Assembly (NCBI RefSeq): GCF_032452875.1
Contig: NW_026893634.1
Coordinates: forward strand, 186,001 to 250,000
Origin: Bos javanicus
Lineage: Eukaryota; Chordata; Mammalia; Artiodactyla; Bovidae
Reading direction: 5' to 3'
Length of the DNA stretch: 64,000 bases
The notes beneath the pieces are model-generated. The model made no database searches and had not been told where the DNA came from. It saw only the letters and a program-made list of their open reading frames with translations. Made by a program: the position numbers and the translations under genes. Each line of letters opens with the position of its first letter. Within the stretch, counting starts at the first letter, position 1. Of this stretch, positions 36,332 to 49,944 are shown one piece after another.

Positions 36332-37444
36332 GCCTCCAGAGGCACATGATCAGTGTATGATAGCAAACATGATCAGTGCATGATCAGTCACATGATCAGC
36401 GCCATTAAGTCACGTGATCACTACATGATAGTCATGTGATCAGTCCATGCTCAGTCACGGTATCAGTGCATGATCAGCCACGTGATCAGTGCATGATCAG
36501 CCAGGTGATCAGTTCATGATAGCCATGTGATCAGTGCATGATTTGTCACGTGATCAGTGCATGATCAGGCAGGTGATCAGTGCATGATCAGTCACGTGAT
36601 CAGTGCATGATCAGTCACGTGATCAGTGCATGATCAGTCACGTGATCAGTGCATGATCAGCCACGTGATCAGTGCATGATCAGCCACGTGATCAGTGCAT
36701 GATCAATTACGTGATCAGTGCATGATCAGTCACGTGACCAGTACATGGTAGCTAGGTGATCATTGCATGATCAGCCACGTGAGCAGTGCATGATAGCCAC
36801 GTGATCAGTGCATGATCAGTCACGTGATCAGTGCATGATCACTCACGTGATCAGTGCATGATCAGTCACCTGATCAGTGCATGATCAATTACGTGATCAG
36901 TGCATGATCAGTCACGTGACCAGTACATGGTAGCTACGTGATCATTGCATGATCAGCCACGTGAGCAGTGCATGATAGCCACGTGATCAGTGCATGATCA
37001 GTCGATGATCAGTGTATGATCATCCACGTGATCAGTGCATGATCAGTCATGTGATCAGTGCATGATATAGACGTGATCAGTGCATGATCAGTCACGTGAT
37101 CAGTGCATGATCAACCACGTGATCAGTGCATGATAGCCAGTTAATGAGTGCATGATAGCCAGATGATCAGTGCATGATCAGTCACGTGATCAGTGTATGA
37201 TCAGCCACGTGATCAGTGCATGATAGCCACTGATCAGTGCATGATCAGCCACGTGATCAGTGCATGATCAGTTACGTGAGCAGTGTATGATCAGCCACGT
37301 GATCAGTGCATGGTCAGACACGTGAACAGTGTATGATCAGCCACGTGATCAGTGCATGATAGCCACGTGATCAGTGCATGATCAGTCACGTGATCAGTGT
37401 ATGATCAGCCACGTGAACAGTGCATGCTCAGTCACGTGATCTGG
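36332..37444. repeat. Array 24 (unmarked, 1.11 kb, A to T)
   Basis: Private GTAGCTAGGTG near 36750 and CAGTCGATGATC near 37000; GATATAGACGTG near 37062; AGCCAGTTAATGAG near 37134; CATGGTCAGACACG near 37309. Confidence 0.95.
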
Positions 37445-37671
37445 GCCTGCTGAGCTGCGTGATTACTGTCTGCTCATCTGCTTGACAATTGCCAGCTGAG
37501 CTGCACGATTCCTGCCTGTCATCTGCTTGACAATTATCAGCTGTGCTGCGTAATTCCTGCCTGCTCAGCTGCTTGATTATTGCCAGCTGAGCAGCATGAT
37601 TCCTCACACTGAGTTCCATGATTATTGCCTGCTGACTGTTTGATTCGTGCCTACTCAGCTCTTTGTTTATT
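37445..37671. repeat. Diverged core 25 (junction T, 227 bp)
   Basis: ATCAG and the CACACTG deletion, identical in state to core 20, 7510 bp away. The minus-strand frame is shifted to 92 codons (37428-37706). Confidence 0.95.
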
Positions 37672-38368
37672 GCCTCCAGAGGCACATGATCAGTGTATGA
37701 TAGCAAACATGATCAGCGCATGATCAGTCACATGATCAGCGCCATTAAGTCACGTGATCACTACATGATAGTCATGTGATCAGTCCATGCTCAGTCACGG
37801 TATCAGTGCATGATCAGCCACGTGATCAGTGCATGATCAGCCACGTGATCAGTTCATGATCAGCCACGTGATCAGTGCATGATCAGTCACGTGATCAGTG
37901 CATGACCAGGCACGTGATCAGTGCATGATCAGCCACGTGATCAGTGCATGATAGCCACGTGATCAGTGCATGATCAGTCACCTGATGGGTGTATGATCAG
38001 TCACGTGACCAGTACATGGTAGCTACATGATCATTGCATGATCAGCCACGTGAGTAGTGCATGATAGCCACGTGATCAGTGCATGATCAGTCACGTGATC
38101 AGTGCATGATCAGTCACGTGAACAGTGCATGATCAGTCACGTGATCAGTGCATGATCAGCCACGTGATCAGTGCATGATCAGTCACGTGATCAGTGCATG
38201 ATCAGCCACGTGATCAGTGCATGATCAGTCACGTGATCAGTGCATGATATAGACGTGATCAGTGCATGATCAGTCACGTGATCAGTGCATGATAGCCACG
38301 TGATCAGTGCATGATCAGTCACGTGATCAGTGCATGATCAGTCACGTGATCAGTGCATGATAGCTACA

Positions 38369-38384
38369 TGATCATGCATGATCA
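38369..38384. repeat. 16-bp perfect palindrome TGATCATGCATGATCA
   Basis: Arises in a GTAGCTACATG-type monomer; identical to the palindrome at 11326. Confidence 0.9.
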
Positions 38385-39386
38385 GCCACGTGATCAGTGC
38401 ATGATAGCCACGTGATCAGTGCATGATAGTCACGTGATCAGTGCATGATCAGTCACGTGATCAGTGCATGATCAGCCACGTGATCAGTGCATGATCAGCC
38501 ACGTGATCAGTGCATGATAGCCACGTGATCAGTGCATGATCAGTCACGTGATCAGTGCATGATCAGTCACGTGATCAGTGCATGATCAGCCACGTGATCA
38601 GTGCATGATAGCCACGTGATCAGTGCATGATCAGTCACGTGATCAGTGCATGATCAGTCACGTGACCAGTACATGGTAGCTACGTGATCAGTGCATGATC
38701 AGCCACGTGATAGTGCATGATAGCCACGTGATCAGTGCATGATCAGTCACGTGATCAGTGCATGATCAGTCACGTGATCAGTGCATGATCAGGCACGTGA
38801 TCAGTGCATGATCAGCCACGTGATCAGTGCATGATGCCACGTGATCAGTGCATGATCAGTCACGTGATCAGTGCATGATCAGTCACGTGATCAGTGCATG
38901 ATCAGCCACGTGATCAGTGCATGATCAGCCACGTGATCAGTGCATGATCAATCACGTGATCAGTGCATGATCAGTCACGTGATCAGTGCATGATAGCTAC
39001 GTGATCAGTGCATGATCAGCCACGTGATCAGTGCATGATAGCCACGTGATCAGTGCATGATCAGTCACGTGATCAGTGCATGATCAGTCACGTGATCAGT
39101 GCATGATCAGTCACGTGATCAGTGCATGATCAATCACGTGATCAGTGCATGATCAGTCACGTGATCAGTGCATGATAGCTACGTGATCAGTGCATGATCA
39201 GCCACGTGATCAGTGCATGATAGCCACGTGATCAGTGCATGATAGCCACGTGATCAGTGCATGATCAGTCACGTGATAGTGCATGATCAGCCACGTGATC
39301 AGTGCATGATAGCCACGTGATCAGTGCATGATCAGCCACGTGATCAGTGCATGATCAGCCACGTGATCAGTGCATGATCAGTCACG

Positions 39387-39402
39387 TGATCATGCATGAT
39401 CA
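39387..39402. repeat. 16-bp perfect palindrome TGATCATGCATGATCA
   Basis: Located where the partner array 20 has GATCATGTGTG (near 31878); a single change of TGTGTG to TGCATG made it palindromic. Confidence 0.9.
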
Positions 39403-39956
39403 GCCACGTGATCAGTGCATGATCAGCCACGTGATCAGTGCATGATCAGCCACGTGATCAGTGCATGATCAGTCACGTGATCAGTGCATGATCAGTCACG
39501 TGATCAGTGCATGATCATTTACGTGATCAGTGCATGATCAGTCACGTGACCAGTATATGGTAGCTACGTGATCATTGCATGACAGCCACGTGAGCAGTGC
39601 ATGATAGCCACGTGATGTGTGCATGATCAGTTACGTGAGCAGTGTATGATCAGCCACGTGATCAGTGCATGAGTGCCACGTGATCAGTGCATGATATGTC
39701 ACGTGACAGTGTGTGATCAGCCACGTGATGCATGATCAGCCACGTGATCAGTGCATGATAGCCACGTGATCAGTGCATGATCAGTTACGTGAGCAGTGTA
39801 TGATCAGCCACGTGATCAGTGCATGGTCAGACACGTGAACAGTGTATGATCAGCCACGTGATCAGTGCATGATATCCACGTGATCAGTGCATGATCATCA
39901 CGTGATCAGTGTATGATCAGCCACGTGAACAGTGCATGCTCAGTCACGTGATCAGG

Positions 39957-40184
39957 GCCTGCTGAGCTGCGTGATTACTGTCTGCTCATCTGCTTGACAA
40001 TTGCCAGCTGAGCTGCACGATTCCTGCCTGTCATCTGCTTGACAATTGACAGCTGTGCTGCGTAATTCCTGCCTGCTCAGCTGCTTGATTATTGCCAGCT
40101 GAGCAGCATGATTCCTCACAGCTGAGTTCCATGATTATTGCCTGCTGACTGTTTGATTCGTGCCTACTCAGCTCTTTGTTTATT
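39957..40184. repeat. Diverged core 26 (junction A, GACAG)
   Basis: Unit 3 GACAG as in cores 1 and 10, while partner core 21 has GCCAG; CACAGCTG; flank T/T. Confidence 0.95.
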
Positions 40185-40663
40185 GCCTCCAGAGGCACAT
40201 GATCAGTGTATGATAGCAAACATGATCAGTGCATGATCAGTCACATGATCAGTGCCATTAAGTCACGTGATCACTACATGATAGTCATGTGATCAGTCCA
40301 TGCTCAGTCACGGTATCAGTGCATGATCAGCCACGTGATCAGTGCATGATCAGCCACGTGATCAGTGCATGATAGCCACGTGATCAGTGCATGATCAGTC
40401 ACGTGATCAGTGCATGATCAGCCACGTGATCAGTGCATGATCAGCCACGTGATCAGTGCATGATCAGCCACGTGATCAGTGCATGATCAGTCACGTGATC
40501 AGTGTATGATCAGCCACGTGATCAGTGCATGGTCAGACACGTGATCAGTGTATGATCAGCCACGTGATCAGTGCATGATAGCCACGTGATCAGTGCATGA
40601 TCAGTCACGTGATCAGTGTATGATCAGCCACGTGAACAGTGCATGCTCAGTCACGTGATCTGG
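40185..40663. repeat. Array 26 (short type, 479 bp)
   Basis: Same length and composition as array 21; CATGGTCAGACACG near 40528. Confidence 0.95.
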
Positions 40664-40891
40664 GCCTGCTGAGCTGCGTGATTACTGTCTGCTCATCTGC
40701 TTGACAATTGCCAGCTGAGCTGCACGATTCCTGCCTGTCATCTGCTTGACAATTATCAGCTGTGCTGCATAATTCCTGCCTGCTCAGCTGCTTGATTATT
40801 GCCAGCTGAGCAGCATGATTCCTCACACCTGAGTTCCATGATTATTGCCTGCTGACTGTTTGATTCGTGCCTACTCAGCTCTTTGTTTATT
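40664..40891. repeat. Diverged core 27 (junction T, GCTGCATAATT)
   Basis: Same private CpG-loss variant as core 22; ATCAG, CACACCTG, flank T/C. Confidence 0.95.
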
Positions 40892-42046
40892 GCCTCCAGA
40901 GGCACATGATCAGTGTATGATAGCAAACATGATCAGTGCATGATCAGTCACATGATCAGCGCCATTAAGTCACGTGATCACTACATGATAGTCATGTGAT
41001 CAGTCCATGCTCAGTCACGGTATCAGTGCATGATCAGCCACGTGATCAGTGCATGATCAGCCACGTGATCAGTTCATGATAGCTATGTGATCAGTTCATG
41101 ATTTGTCACGTGATCAGTGCATGACCAGGCACGTGATCAGTGCATGATCAGCCACGTGATCAGTGCATGATAGCCACGTGATCAGTGCATGATCAGTCAC
41201 CTGATGGGTGTATGATCAGTCACGTGACCAGTACATGGTAGCTACATGATCATTGCATGATCAGCCACGTGAGTAGTGCATGATAGCCACGTGATCAGTG
41301 CATGATCAGTCACGTGATCAGTGCATGATCAGTCACGTGATCAGTGCATGATAAGTCACGTGATCAGTGCATGATCAATCACGTGATCAGTGCATGATCA
41401 GTCACGTGACCAGTACATGATAGCTACGTGATCAGTGCATGATCAGCCACGTGATCAGTGCATGATAGCCACGTGATCAGTGCATGATCAGTCACATGAT
41501 CAGTGCATGATCATCCGGGTGATCAGTGCATGATCAGTCACGTGATCAGTGCATGATATAGACGTGATCAGTGCATGATCAGTCACGTGATCAGTGCATG
41601 ATCAGCCACGTGATCAGTGCATGATAGCCAGTGATCAGTGCATGATAGCCAGTGATCAGTGCATGATCAGTCACGTGATCAGTGCATGATCAGCCACGTG
41701 ATCAGTGCATGATAGCCAGTGATCAGTGCATGATCAGCCACGTGATCAGTGCATGATCAGTTACGTGATCAGTGCATGATCAGCCACGTGATCAGTGCAT
41801 GATCAGACACGTGAACAGTGCATGATCAGCCACGTGATCAGTGCATGATAGCCACGTGATCAGTGCATGATCAGTTACGTGAGCAGTGTATGATCAGCCA
41901 CGTGATCAGTGCATGGTCAGACACGTGAACAGTGTATGATCAGCCACGTGATCAGTGCATGATATCCAAGTGATCAGTGCATGATCATCACGTGATCAGT
42001 GTATGATCAGCCACGTGAACAGTGCATGCTCAGTCACGTGATCAGG
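40892..42046. repeat. Array 27 (marked, 1.16 kb, T to A)
   Basis: Starts with the eroded GATAGCTATGTG and GATTTGTCACG monomers near 41080-41105, unlike partner array 22, so the 7.5-kb duplication ends here. CACCTGATGGGTG near 41199, GATATAGACGTG near 41557, CATGGTCAGACACG near 41913, GATATCCAAGTG near 41962. Confidence 0.95.
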
Positions 42047-42274
42047 GCCTGCTGAGCTGCGTGATTACTGTCTGCTCATCTGCTTGACAATTGCCAGCTG
42101 AGCTGCACGATTCCTGCCTGTCATCTGCTTGACAATTGCCAGCTGTGCTGCGTAATTCCTGCCTGCTCAGCTGCTTGATTATTGCCAGCTGAGCAGCATG
42201 ATTCCTCACAGCTGAGTTCCATGATTATTGCCTGCTGACTGTTTGATTCGTGCCTACTCAGCTCTTTGTTTATT
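42047..42274. repeat. Diverged core 28 (junction A)
   Basis: GCCAG, CACAGCTG, TGTTTG, flank T/C. This is the last core in the window with CACAGCTG. Confidence 0.95.
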
Positions 42275-43364
42275 GCCTCCAGAGGCACATGATCAGTGTA
42301 TGATAGCAAACATGATCAGTGCATGATCAGTCACATGATCAGCGCCATTAAGTCACGTGATCACTACATGATAGTCATGTGATCAGTCCATGCTCAGTCA
42401 CGGTATCAGTGCATGATCAGCCACGTGATCAGTGCATGATCAGCCAGGTGATCAGTTCATGATAGCTATGTGATCAGTTCATGATTTGTCACGTGATCAG
42501 TGCATGATCAGGCACGTGATCAGTGCATGATCAGTCACGTGATCAGTGCATGATCAGTCACGTGATCAGTGCATGATCAGCCACGTGATCAGTGCATGAT
42601 CAGCCACGTGATCAGTGCATGATCAATTACGTGATCAGTGCATGATCAGTCACGTGACCAGTACATGGTAGCTACGTGATCATTGCATGATCAGCCACGT
42701 GAGCAGTGCATGATAGCCACGTGATCAGTGCATGATCAGTCACGTGATCAGTGCATGATCACTCACGTGATCAGTGCATGATAAGTCACGTGATCAGTGC
42801 ATGATCAATTACGTGATCAGTGCATGATCAGTCACGTGACCAGTACATGGTAGCTACGTGATCATTGCATGATCAGCCACGTGATCAGTGCATGATAGCC
42901 ACGTGATCAGTGCATGATCAGTCACATGATCAGTGCATGATCATCCGGGTGATCAGTGCATGATCAGTCACGTGATCAGTGCATGATATAGACGTGATCA
43001 GTGCATGATCAGTCACGTGATCAGTGCATGATCAGCCACGTGATCAGTGCATGATAGCCAGTTATGAGTGCATGATAGCCAGTGATCAGTGCATGATCAG
43101 TCACGTGATCAGTGCATGATCAGCCACGTGATCAGTGCATGATAGCCACGTGATCAGTGCATGATCAGCCACGTGATCAGTGCATGATCAGTTACGTGAG
43201 CAGTGTATGATCAGCCACGTGATCAGTGCATGGTCAGACACGTGAACAGTGTATGATCAGCCACGTGATCAGTGCATGATAGCCACGTGATCAGTGCATG
43301 ATCAGTCACGTGATCAGTGTATGATCAGCCACGTGAACAGTGCATGCTCAGTCACGTGATCTGG
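42275..43364. repeat. Array 28 (unmarked, 1.09 kb, A to T)
   Basis: Two GTCACGTGACC cassettes, GATATAGACGTG near 42986, private AGCCAGTTATGAG near 43057, CATGGTCAGACACG near 43228. Confidence 0.95.
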
Positions 43365-43592
43365 GCCTGCTGAGCTGCGTGATTACTGTCTGCTCATCTG
43401 CTTGACAATTGCCAGCTGAGCTGCACGATTCCTGCCTGTCATCTGCTTGACAATTGCCAGCTGTGCTGCGTAATTCCTGCCTGCTCAGCTGCTTGATTAT
43501 TGCCAGCTGAGCAGCATGATTCCTCACACCTGAGTTCCATGATTATTGCCTGCTGACTGTTTGATTCGTGCCTACTCAGCTCTTTGTTTATT
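43365..43592. repeat. Diverged core 29 (junction T, right-half standard form)
   Basis: GCCAG, CACACCTG, TGTTTG, flank C/C. From here on all cores have this interior; only the junction and flank differ. Confidence 0.95.
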
Positions 43593-44651
43593 GCCTCCAG
43601 AGGCACATGATCAGTGTATGATAGCAAACATGATCAGCGCATGATCAGTCACATGATCAGCGCCATTAAGTCACGTGATCACTACATGATAGTCATGTGA
43701 TCAGTCCATGCTCAGTCACGGTATCAGTGCATGATCAGCCACGTGATCAGTGCATGATCAGCCACGTGATCAGTTCATGATAGCTATGTGATCAGTGCAT
43801 GATCAGTCACGTGATCAGTGCATGACCAGGCAGGTGATCAGTGCATGATCAGCCACGTGATCAGTGCATGATAGCCACGTGATCAGTGCATGATCAGTCA
43901 CCTGATGGGTGTATGATCAGTCACGTGACCGGTACATGGTAGCTACAAGATCATTGCATGATGAGCCACGTTAGTAGTGCATGATAGCCACGTGATCAGT
44001 GCATGATCAGTCACGTGATCAGTGCATGATCAATCACGTGATCAGTGCATGATCACCACGTGATCAGTGCATGATAGCTACGTGATCAGTGCATGATCAG
44101 CCACGTGATCAGTGCATGATAGCCACGTGATCAGTGCATGATCAGTCACGTGATCAGTGCATGATCATCCGTGATCAGTGCATGATCAGTCATGATCAGT
44201 GCATGATATAGACGTGATCAGTGCATGATCAGTCACGTGATCAGTGTATGATCAGCCACGTGATCAGTGCATGATAGCCAGTGATGAGTGCATGATAGCC
44301 AGTGATCAGTGCATGATCAGTCACGTGATCAGTGCATGATCAGCCACGTGATCAGTGCATGATAGCCACTGATCAGTGCATGATCAGCCACGTGATCAGT
44401 GCATGATCAGTCACGTGATCAGTGCATGATCAGCCACGTGATCAGTGCATGATCAGCCACGTGATCAGTGCATGATCAGCCACGTGATCAGTGCATGATA
44501 GCCACGTGATCAGTGCATGATCAGTTACGTGATCAGTGTATGATCAGCCACGTGATCAGTGCATGATAGCCACGTGATCAGTGCATGATCAGTCACGTGA
44601 TCAGTGTATGATCAGCCACGTGAACAGTGCATGCTCAGTCACGTGATCTGG
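43593..44651. repeat. Array 29 (marked, 1.06 kb, T to T)
   Basis: CACCTGATGGGTG near 43900. Private changes GCTACAAGATC near 43943, GATGAGCC near 43960 and CACGTTAGTAG near 43968. GATATAGACGTG near 44205; eroded GTCATGATCAG near 44190. Confidence 0.95.
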
Positions 44652-44879
44652 GCCTGCTGAGCTGCGTGATTACTGTCTGCTCATCTGCTTGACAATTGCC
44701 AGCTGAGCTGCACGATTCCTGCCTGTCATCTGCTTGACAATTGCCAGCTGTGCTGCGTAATTCCTGCCTGCTCAGCTGCTTGATTATTGCCAGCTGAGCA
44801 GCATGATTCCTCACACCTGAGTTCCATGATTATTGCCTGCTGACTGTTTGATTCGTGCCTACTCAGCTCTTTGTTTATT
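44652..44879. repeat. Diverged core 30 (junction T)
   Basis: Right-half standard interior; flank C/C. Confidence 0.95.
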
Positions 44880-46097
44880 GCCTCCAGAGGCACATGATCA
44901 GTGTATGATAGCAAACATGATCAGCGCATGATCAGTCACATGATCAGCGCCATTAAGTCACGTGATCACTACATGATAGTCATGTGATCAGTCCATGCTC
45001 AGTCACGGTATCAGTGCATGATCAGCCACGTGATCAGTGCATGATCAGCCACGTGATCAGTGCATGATAGCCACGTGATCAGTGCATGATCAGTCACGTG
45101 ATCAGTGCATGACCAGGCACGTGATCAGTGCATGATCAGCCACGTGATCAGTGCATGATAGCCACGTGATCAGTGCATGATCAGTCACCTGATGGGTGTA
45201 TGATCAGTCACGTGACCAGTACATGGTAGCTACATGATCATTGCATGATCAGCCACGTGAGTAGTGCATGATAGCCACGTGATCAGTGCATGATCAGTCA
45301 CGTGATCAGTGCATGATCAGTCACGTGATCAGTGCATGATAAGTCACGTGATCAGTGCATGATCAGCCACGTGATCAGTGCATGATCAGTCACGTGATCA
45401 GTGCATGATAGCACGTGATCAGTGCATGATCAGACGTGATCAGTGCATGATAGCCACGTGATCAGTGCATGATAGCCACGTGATCAGTGCATGATCAGTC
45501 ACGTGATCAGTACATGATAGCTACGTGATCAGTGCATGATCAGCCACGTGATCAGTGCATGATAGCCACGTGATCAGTGCATGATCAGTCACATGATCAG
45601 TGCATGATCATCCGTGATCAGTGCATGGGCAGTCATGTGATCAGTGCATGATATAGACGTGATCAGTGCATGATCAGTCACGTGATCAGTGCATGATCAG
45701 CCACGTGATCAGTGCATGATAGCCACGTGATCAGTGCATGATAGCCAGTGATCAGTGCATGATCAGTCACGTGATCAGTGCATGATCAGCCACGTGATCA
45801 GTGCATGATAGCCACTGATCAGTGCATGATCAGCCACGTGATCAGTGCATGATCAGTCACGTGATCAGTGCATGATCAGCCACGTGATCAGTGCATGATC
45901 AGCCACGTGATCAGTGCATGATCAGCCACGTGATCAGTGCATGATAGCCACGTGATCAGTGCATGATCAGTCACGTGATCAGTGTATGATCAGCCACGTG
46001 ATCAGTGCATGATAGCCACGTGATCAGTGCATGATCAGTCACGTGATCAGTGTATGATCAGCCACGTGAACAGTGCATGCTCAGTCACGTGATCTGG
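44880..46097. repeat. Array 30 (marked, 1.22 kb, T to T)
   Basis: CACCTGATGGGTG near 45187, shortened monomers GATAGCACGTG near 45408 and GATCAGACGTG near 45430, GGGCAGTCATG near 45627, GATATAGACGTG near 45649. Confidence 0.95.
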
Positions 46098-46325
46098 GCC
46101 TGCTGAGCTGCGTGATTACTGTCTGCTCATCTGCTTGACAATTGCCAGCTGAGCTGCACGATTCCTGCCTGTCATCTGCTTGACAATTGCCAGCTGTGCT
46201 GCGTAATTCCTGCCTGCTCAGCTGCTTGATTATTGCCAGCTGAGCAGCATGATTCCTCACACCTGAGTTCCATGATTATTGCCTGCTGACTGTTTGATTC
46301 GTGCCTACTCAGCTCTTTGTTTATT
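46098..46325. repeat. Diverged core 31 (junction T)
   Basis: Standard interior; flank C/C. Opens the first 5.68-kb super-repeat. Confidence 0.95.
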
Positions 46326-47167
46326 GCCTCCAGAGGCACATGATCAGTGTATGATAGCAAACATGATCAGCGCATGATCAGTCACATGATCAGCGCCATT
46401 AAGTCACGTGATCACTACATGATAGTCATGTGATCAGTCCATGCTCAGTCACGGTATCAGTGCATGATCAGCCACGTGATCAGTGCATGATCAGCCACGT
46501 GATCAGTGCATGATAGCCACGTGATCAGTGCATGATTTGTCACGTGATCAGTGCATGACCAGGCACGTGATCAGTGCATGATCAGCCACGTGATCAGTGC
46601 ATGATAGCCACGTGATCAGTGCATGATCAGTCACCTGATGGGTGTATGATCAGTCACGTGACCAGTACATGGTAGCTACATGATCATTGCATGATCAGCC
46701 ACGTGAGTAGTGCATGATAGCCACGTGATCAGTGCATGATCAGTCACGTGATCAGTGCATGATCAGTCACGTGATCAGTGCATGATCAGTCACGTGATCA
46801 GTGCATGATCAATTACGTGATCAGTGCATGATCAGTCACGTGATCAGTGCATGATAGCTACGTGATCAGTGCATGATCAGCCACGTGATCAGTGCATGAT
46901 AGCCACGTGATCAGTGCATGATCAGCCACGTGATCAGTGCATGATCAGTCACGTGATCAGTGCATGATAGCCACGTGATCAGTGCATGATCAGCCACGTG
47001 ATCAGTGCATGATCAGCCACGTGATCAGTGCATGATCAGTCACGTGATCAGTGCATGATCAGCCACGTGATCAGTGCATGATCAGTCACGTGATCAGTGC
47101 ATGATCAGCCACGTGATCAGTGCATGATCAGCCACGTGAACAGTGCATGCTCAGTCACGTGATCAGG
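46326..47167. repeat. Array 31 (marked, 842 bp, T to A)
   Basis: CACCTGATGGGTG near 46633, then almost only consensus monomers; no GATATAGACGTG. Ends with the standard left flank and an A junction. Same length as array 35. Confidence 0.95.
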
Positions 47168-47395
47168 GCCTGCTGAGCTGCGTGATTACTGTCTGCTCAT
47201 CTGCTTGACAATTGCCAGCTGAGCTGCACGATTCCTGCCTGTCATCTGCTTGACAATTGCCAGCTGTGCTGCGTAATTCCTGCCTGCTCAGCTGCTTGAT
47301 TATTGCCAGCTGAGCAGCATGATTCCTCACACCTGAGTTCCATGATTATTGCCTGCTGACTGTTTGATTCGTGCCTACTCAGCTCTTTGTTTATT
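47168..47395. repeat. Diverged core 32 (A junction, CACACCTG interior)
   Basis: GATCAGGG with a T-type interior; flank T/C. Partner is core 36. Confidence 0.94.
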
Positions 47396-48423
47396 GCCTC
47401 CAGAGGCACATGATCAGTGTATGATAGCAAACATGATCAGTGCATGATCAGTCACATGATCAGCGCCATTAAGTCACGTGATCACTACATGATAGTCATG
47501 TGATCAGTCCATGCTCAGTCACGGTATCAGTGCATGATCAGCCACGTGATCAGTGCATGATCAGCCACGTGATCAGTGCATGATAGCCACGTGATCAGTG
47601 CATGATCAGTCACGTGATCAGTGCATGATCAGGCACGTGATCAGTGCATGATCAGTCACGTGATCAGTGCATGATCAGTCACGTGATCAGTGCATGATCA
47701 GTGATCAGCCACGTGATCAGTGCATGATCAGCCACGTGATCAGTGCATGATCAGTCACGTGATCAGTGCATGATCAGTCACGTGACCAGTACATGGTAGC
47801 TACGTGATCATTGCATGATCAGCCACGTGAGCAGTGCATGATAGCCACGTGATCAGTGCATGATCAGTCACGTGATCAGTGCATGATCAGTCACGTGATC
47901 AGTGCATGATCAGTCACGTGATCAGTGCATGATCAATTACGTGATCAGTGCATGATCAGTCACGTGATCAGTACATGGTAGCTACGTGATCATTGCATGA
48001 TCAGCCACGTGAGCAGTGCATGATAGCCACGTGATCAGTGCATGATCAGTCCAATGATCAGTGTATGATCATCCGTGATCAGTGCATGATCAGTCACGTG
48101 ATCAGTGCATGATATAGACGTGATCAGTGCATGATCAGTCACGTGATCAGTGCATGATCAGCCACGTGATCAGTGCATGATAGCCAGTGATGAGTGCATG
48201 ATAGCCAGTGATCAGTGCATGATCAGTCACGTGATCAGTGCATGATCAGCCACGTGATCAGTGCATGATCAGCCACGTGATCAGTGCATGATCAGCCACG
48301 TGATCAGTGCATGATCAGTCACGTGATCAGTGCATGATCAGCCACGTGATCAGTGCATGATCAGTCACGTGATCAGTGTATGATCAGCCACGTGAACAGT
48401 GCATGCTCAGTCACGTGATCTGG
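47396..48423. repeat. Array 32 (unmarked, 1.03 kb, A to T)
   Basis: Half-unit slippage at 47695-47708, two cassettes (near 47780 and 47960, the second with GATCAG for GACCAG), CAGTCCAATGATC near 48049, GATATAGACGTG near 48112, AGCCAGTGATGAG near 48183. Confidence 0.95.
47695..47708. repeat. Half-unit slippage TGATCAGTGATCAG
   Basis: Two TGATCAG cores are adjacent, lacking the intervening tail. Its copy lies exactly 5680 bp downstream. Confidence 0.92.
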
Positions 48424-48651
48424 GCCTGCTGAGCTGCGTGATTACTGTCTGCTCATCTGCTTGACAATTGCCAGCTGAGCTGCACGATTCCTGCCTGTCA
48501 TCTGCTTGACAATTGCCAGCTGTGCTGCGTAATTCCTGCCTGCTCAGCTGCTTGATTATTGCCAGCTGAGCAGCATGATTCCTCACACCTGAGTTCCATG
48601 ATTATTGCCTGCTGACTGTTTGATTCGTGCCTACTCAGCTCTTTGTTTATT
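48424..48651. repeat. Diverged core 33 (junction T)
   Basis: Standard interior; flank C/C. Confidence 0.95.
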
Positions 48652-49944
48652 GCCTCCAGAGGCACATGATCAGTGTATGATAGCAAACATGATCAGCGCA
48701 TGATCAGTCACATGATCAGCGCCATTAAGTCACGTGATCACTACATGATAGTCATGTGATCAGTCCATGCTCAGTCACGGTATCAGTGCATGATCAGCCA
48801 CGTGATCAGTGCATGATCAGCCACGTGATCAGTGCATGATCAGCCACGTGATCAGTGCATGATCAGTCACGTGATCAGTGCATGACCAGGCACGTGATCA
48901 GTGCATGATCAGCCACGTGATCAGTGCATGATAGCCACGTGATCAGTGCATGATCAGTCACCTGATGGGTGTATGATCAGTCACGTGACCGTACATGGTA
49001 GCTACATGATCATTGCATGATCAGCCACGTGAGTAGTGCATGATAGCCACGTGATCAGTGCATGATCAGTCACGTGATCAGTGCATGATCAGTCACGTGA
49101 TCAGTGCATGATAAGTCACGTGATCAGTGCATGATCAGCCACGTGATCAGTGCATGATCAGTCACGTGATCAGTGCATGATAGCCACGTGATCAGTGCAT
49201 GATCAGCCACGTGATCAGTGCATGATAGCCACGTGATCAGTGCATGATAGCCACGTGATCAGTGCATGATCAGTCACGTGATCAGTGCATGATCAGTCAC
49301 GTGATCAGTGCATGATCAATTACGTGATCAGTGCATGATCAGTCACGTGATCAGTGCATGGTAGCTACGTGATCAGTGCATGATCAGCCACGTGATCAGT
49401 GCATGATAGCCACGTGATCAGTGCATGATCAGTCACATGATCAGTGCATGATCATCCACGTGATCAGTGCATGATCAGTCACGTGATCAGTGCATGATAT
49501 AGACGTGATCAGTGCATGATCAGTCACGTGATCAGTGTATGATCAGCCACGTGATCAGTGCATGATAGCCAGTGATGAGTGCATGATAGCCAGTGATCAG
49601 TGCATGATCAGTCACGTGATCAGTGTATGATCAGCCACGTGATCAGTGCATGATAGCCACGTGATCAGTGCATGATCAGCCACGTGATCAGTGCATGATC
49701 AGTCACGTGATCAGTGCATGATCAGCCACGTGATCAGTGCATGATCAGCCACGTGATCAGTGCATGATCAGCCACGTGATCAGTGCATGATCAGCCACGT
49801 GATCAGTGCATGATCAGTCACGTGAACAGTGTATGATCAGCCACGTGATCAGTGCATGATAGCCACGTGATCAGTGCATGATCAGTCACGTGATCAGTGT
49901 ATGATCAGCCACGTGAACAGTGCATGCTCAGTCACGTGATCTGG
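48652..49944. repeat. Array 33 (marked, 1.29 kb, T to T)
   Basis: CACCTGATGGGTG near 48960, GTGACCGTACATGG near 48986 (one base short), GATATAGACGTG near 49497, AGCCAGTGATGAG near 49567. Confidence 0.95.

Larger units (their letters stand above)
37672..39956. repeat. Array 25 (long type, 2.29 kb, T to A)
   Basis: CACCTGATGGGTG near 37980, GATATAGACGTG near 38246, two 16-bp palindromes (38369 and 39387), GATGTGTGCATG near 39613, shortened monomer CACGTGATGCATG near 39724, GATATCCACGTG near 39871. More homogenised than its partner array 20. Confidence 0.95.
34496..42046. repeat. 7.5-kb super-repeat, copy 2 (five cores)
   Basis: This is the partner of the preceding 7.5 kb, lying directly next to it. 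Differences are small: CAGGCAGGTG for CAGGCACGTG just after the first core, a CCTTCCTG substitution in core 36104, and GACAG instead of GCCAG in core 39957. Confidence 0.88.
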
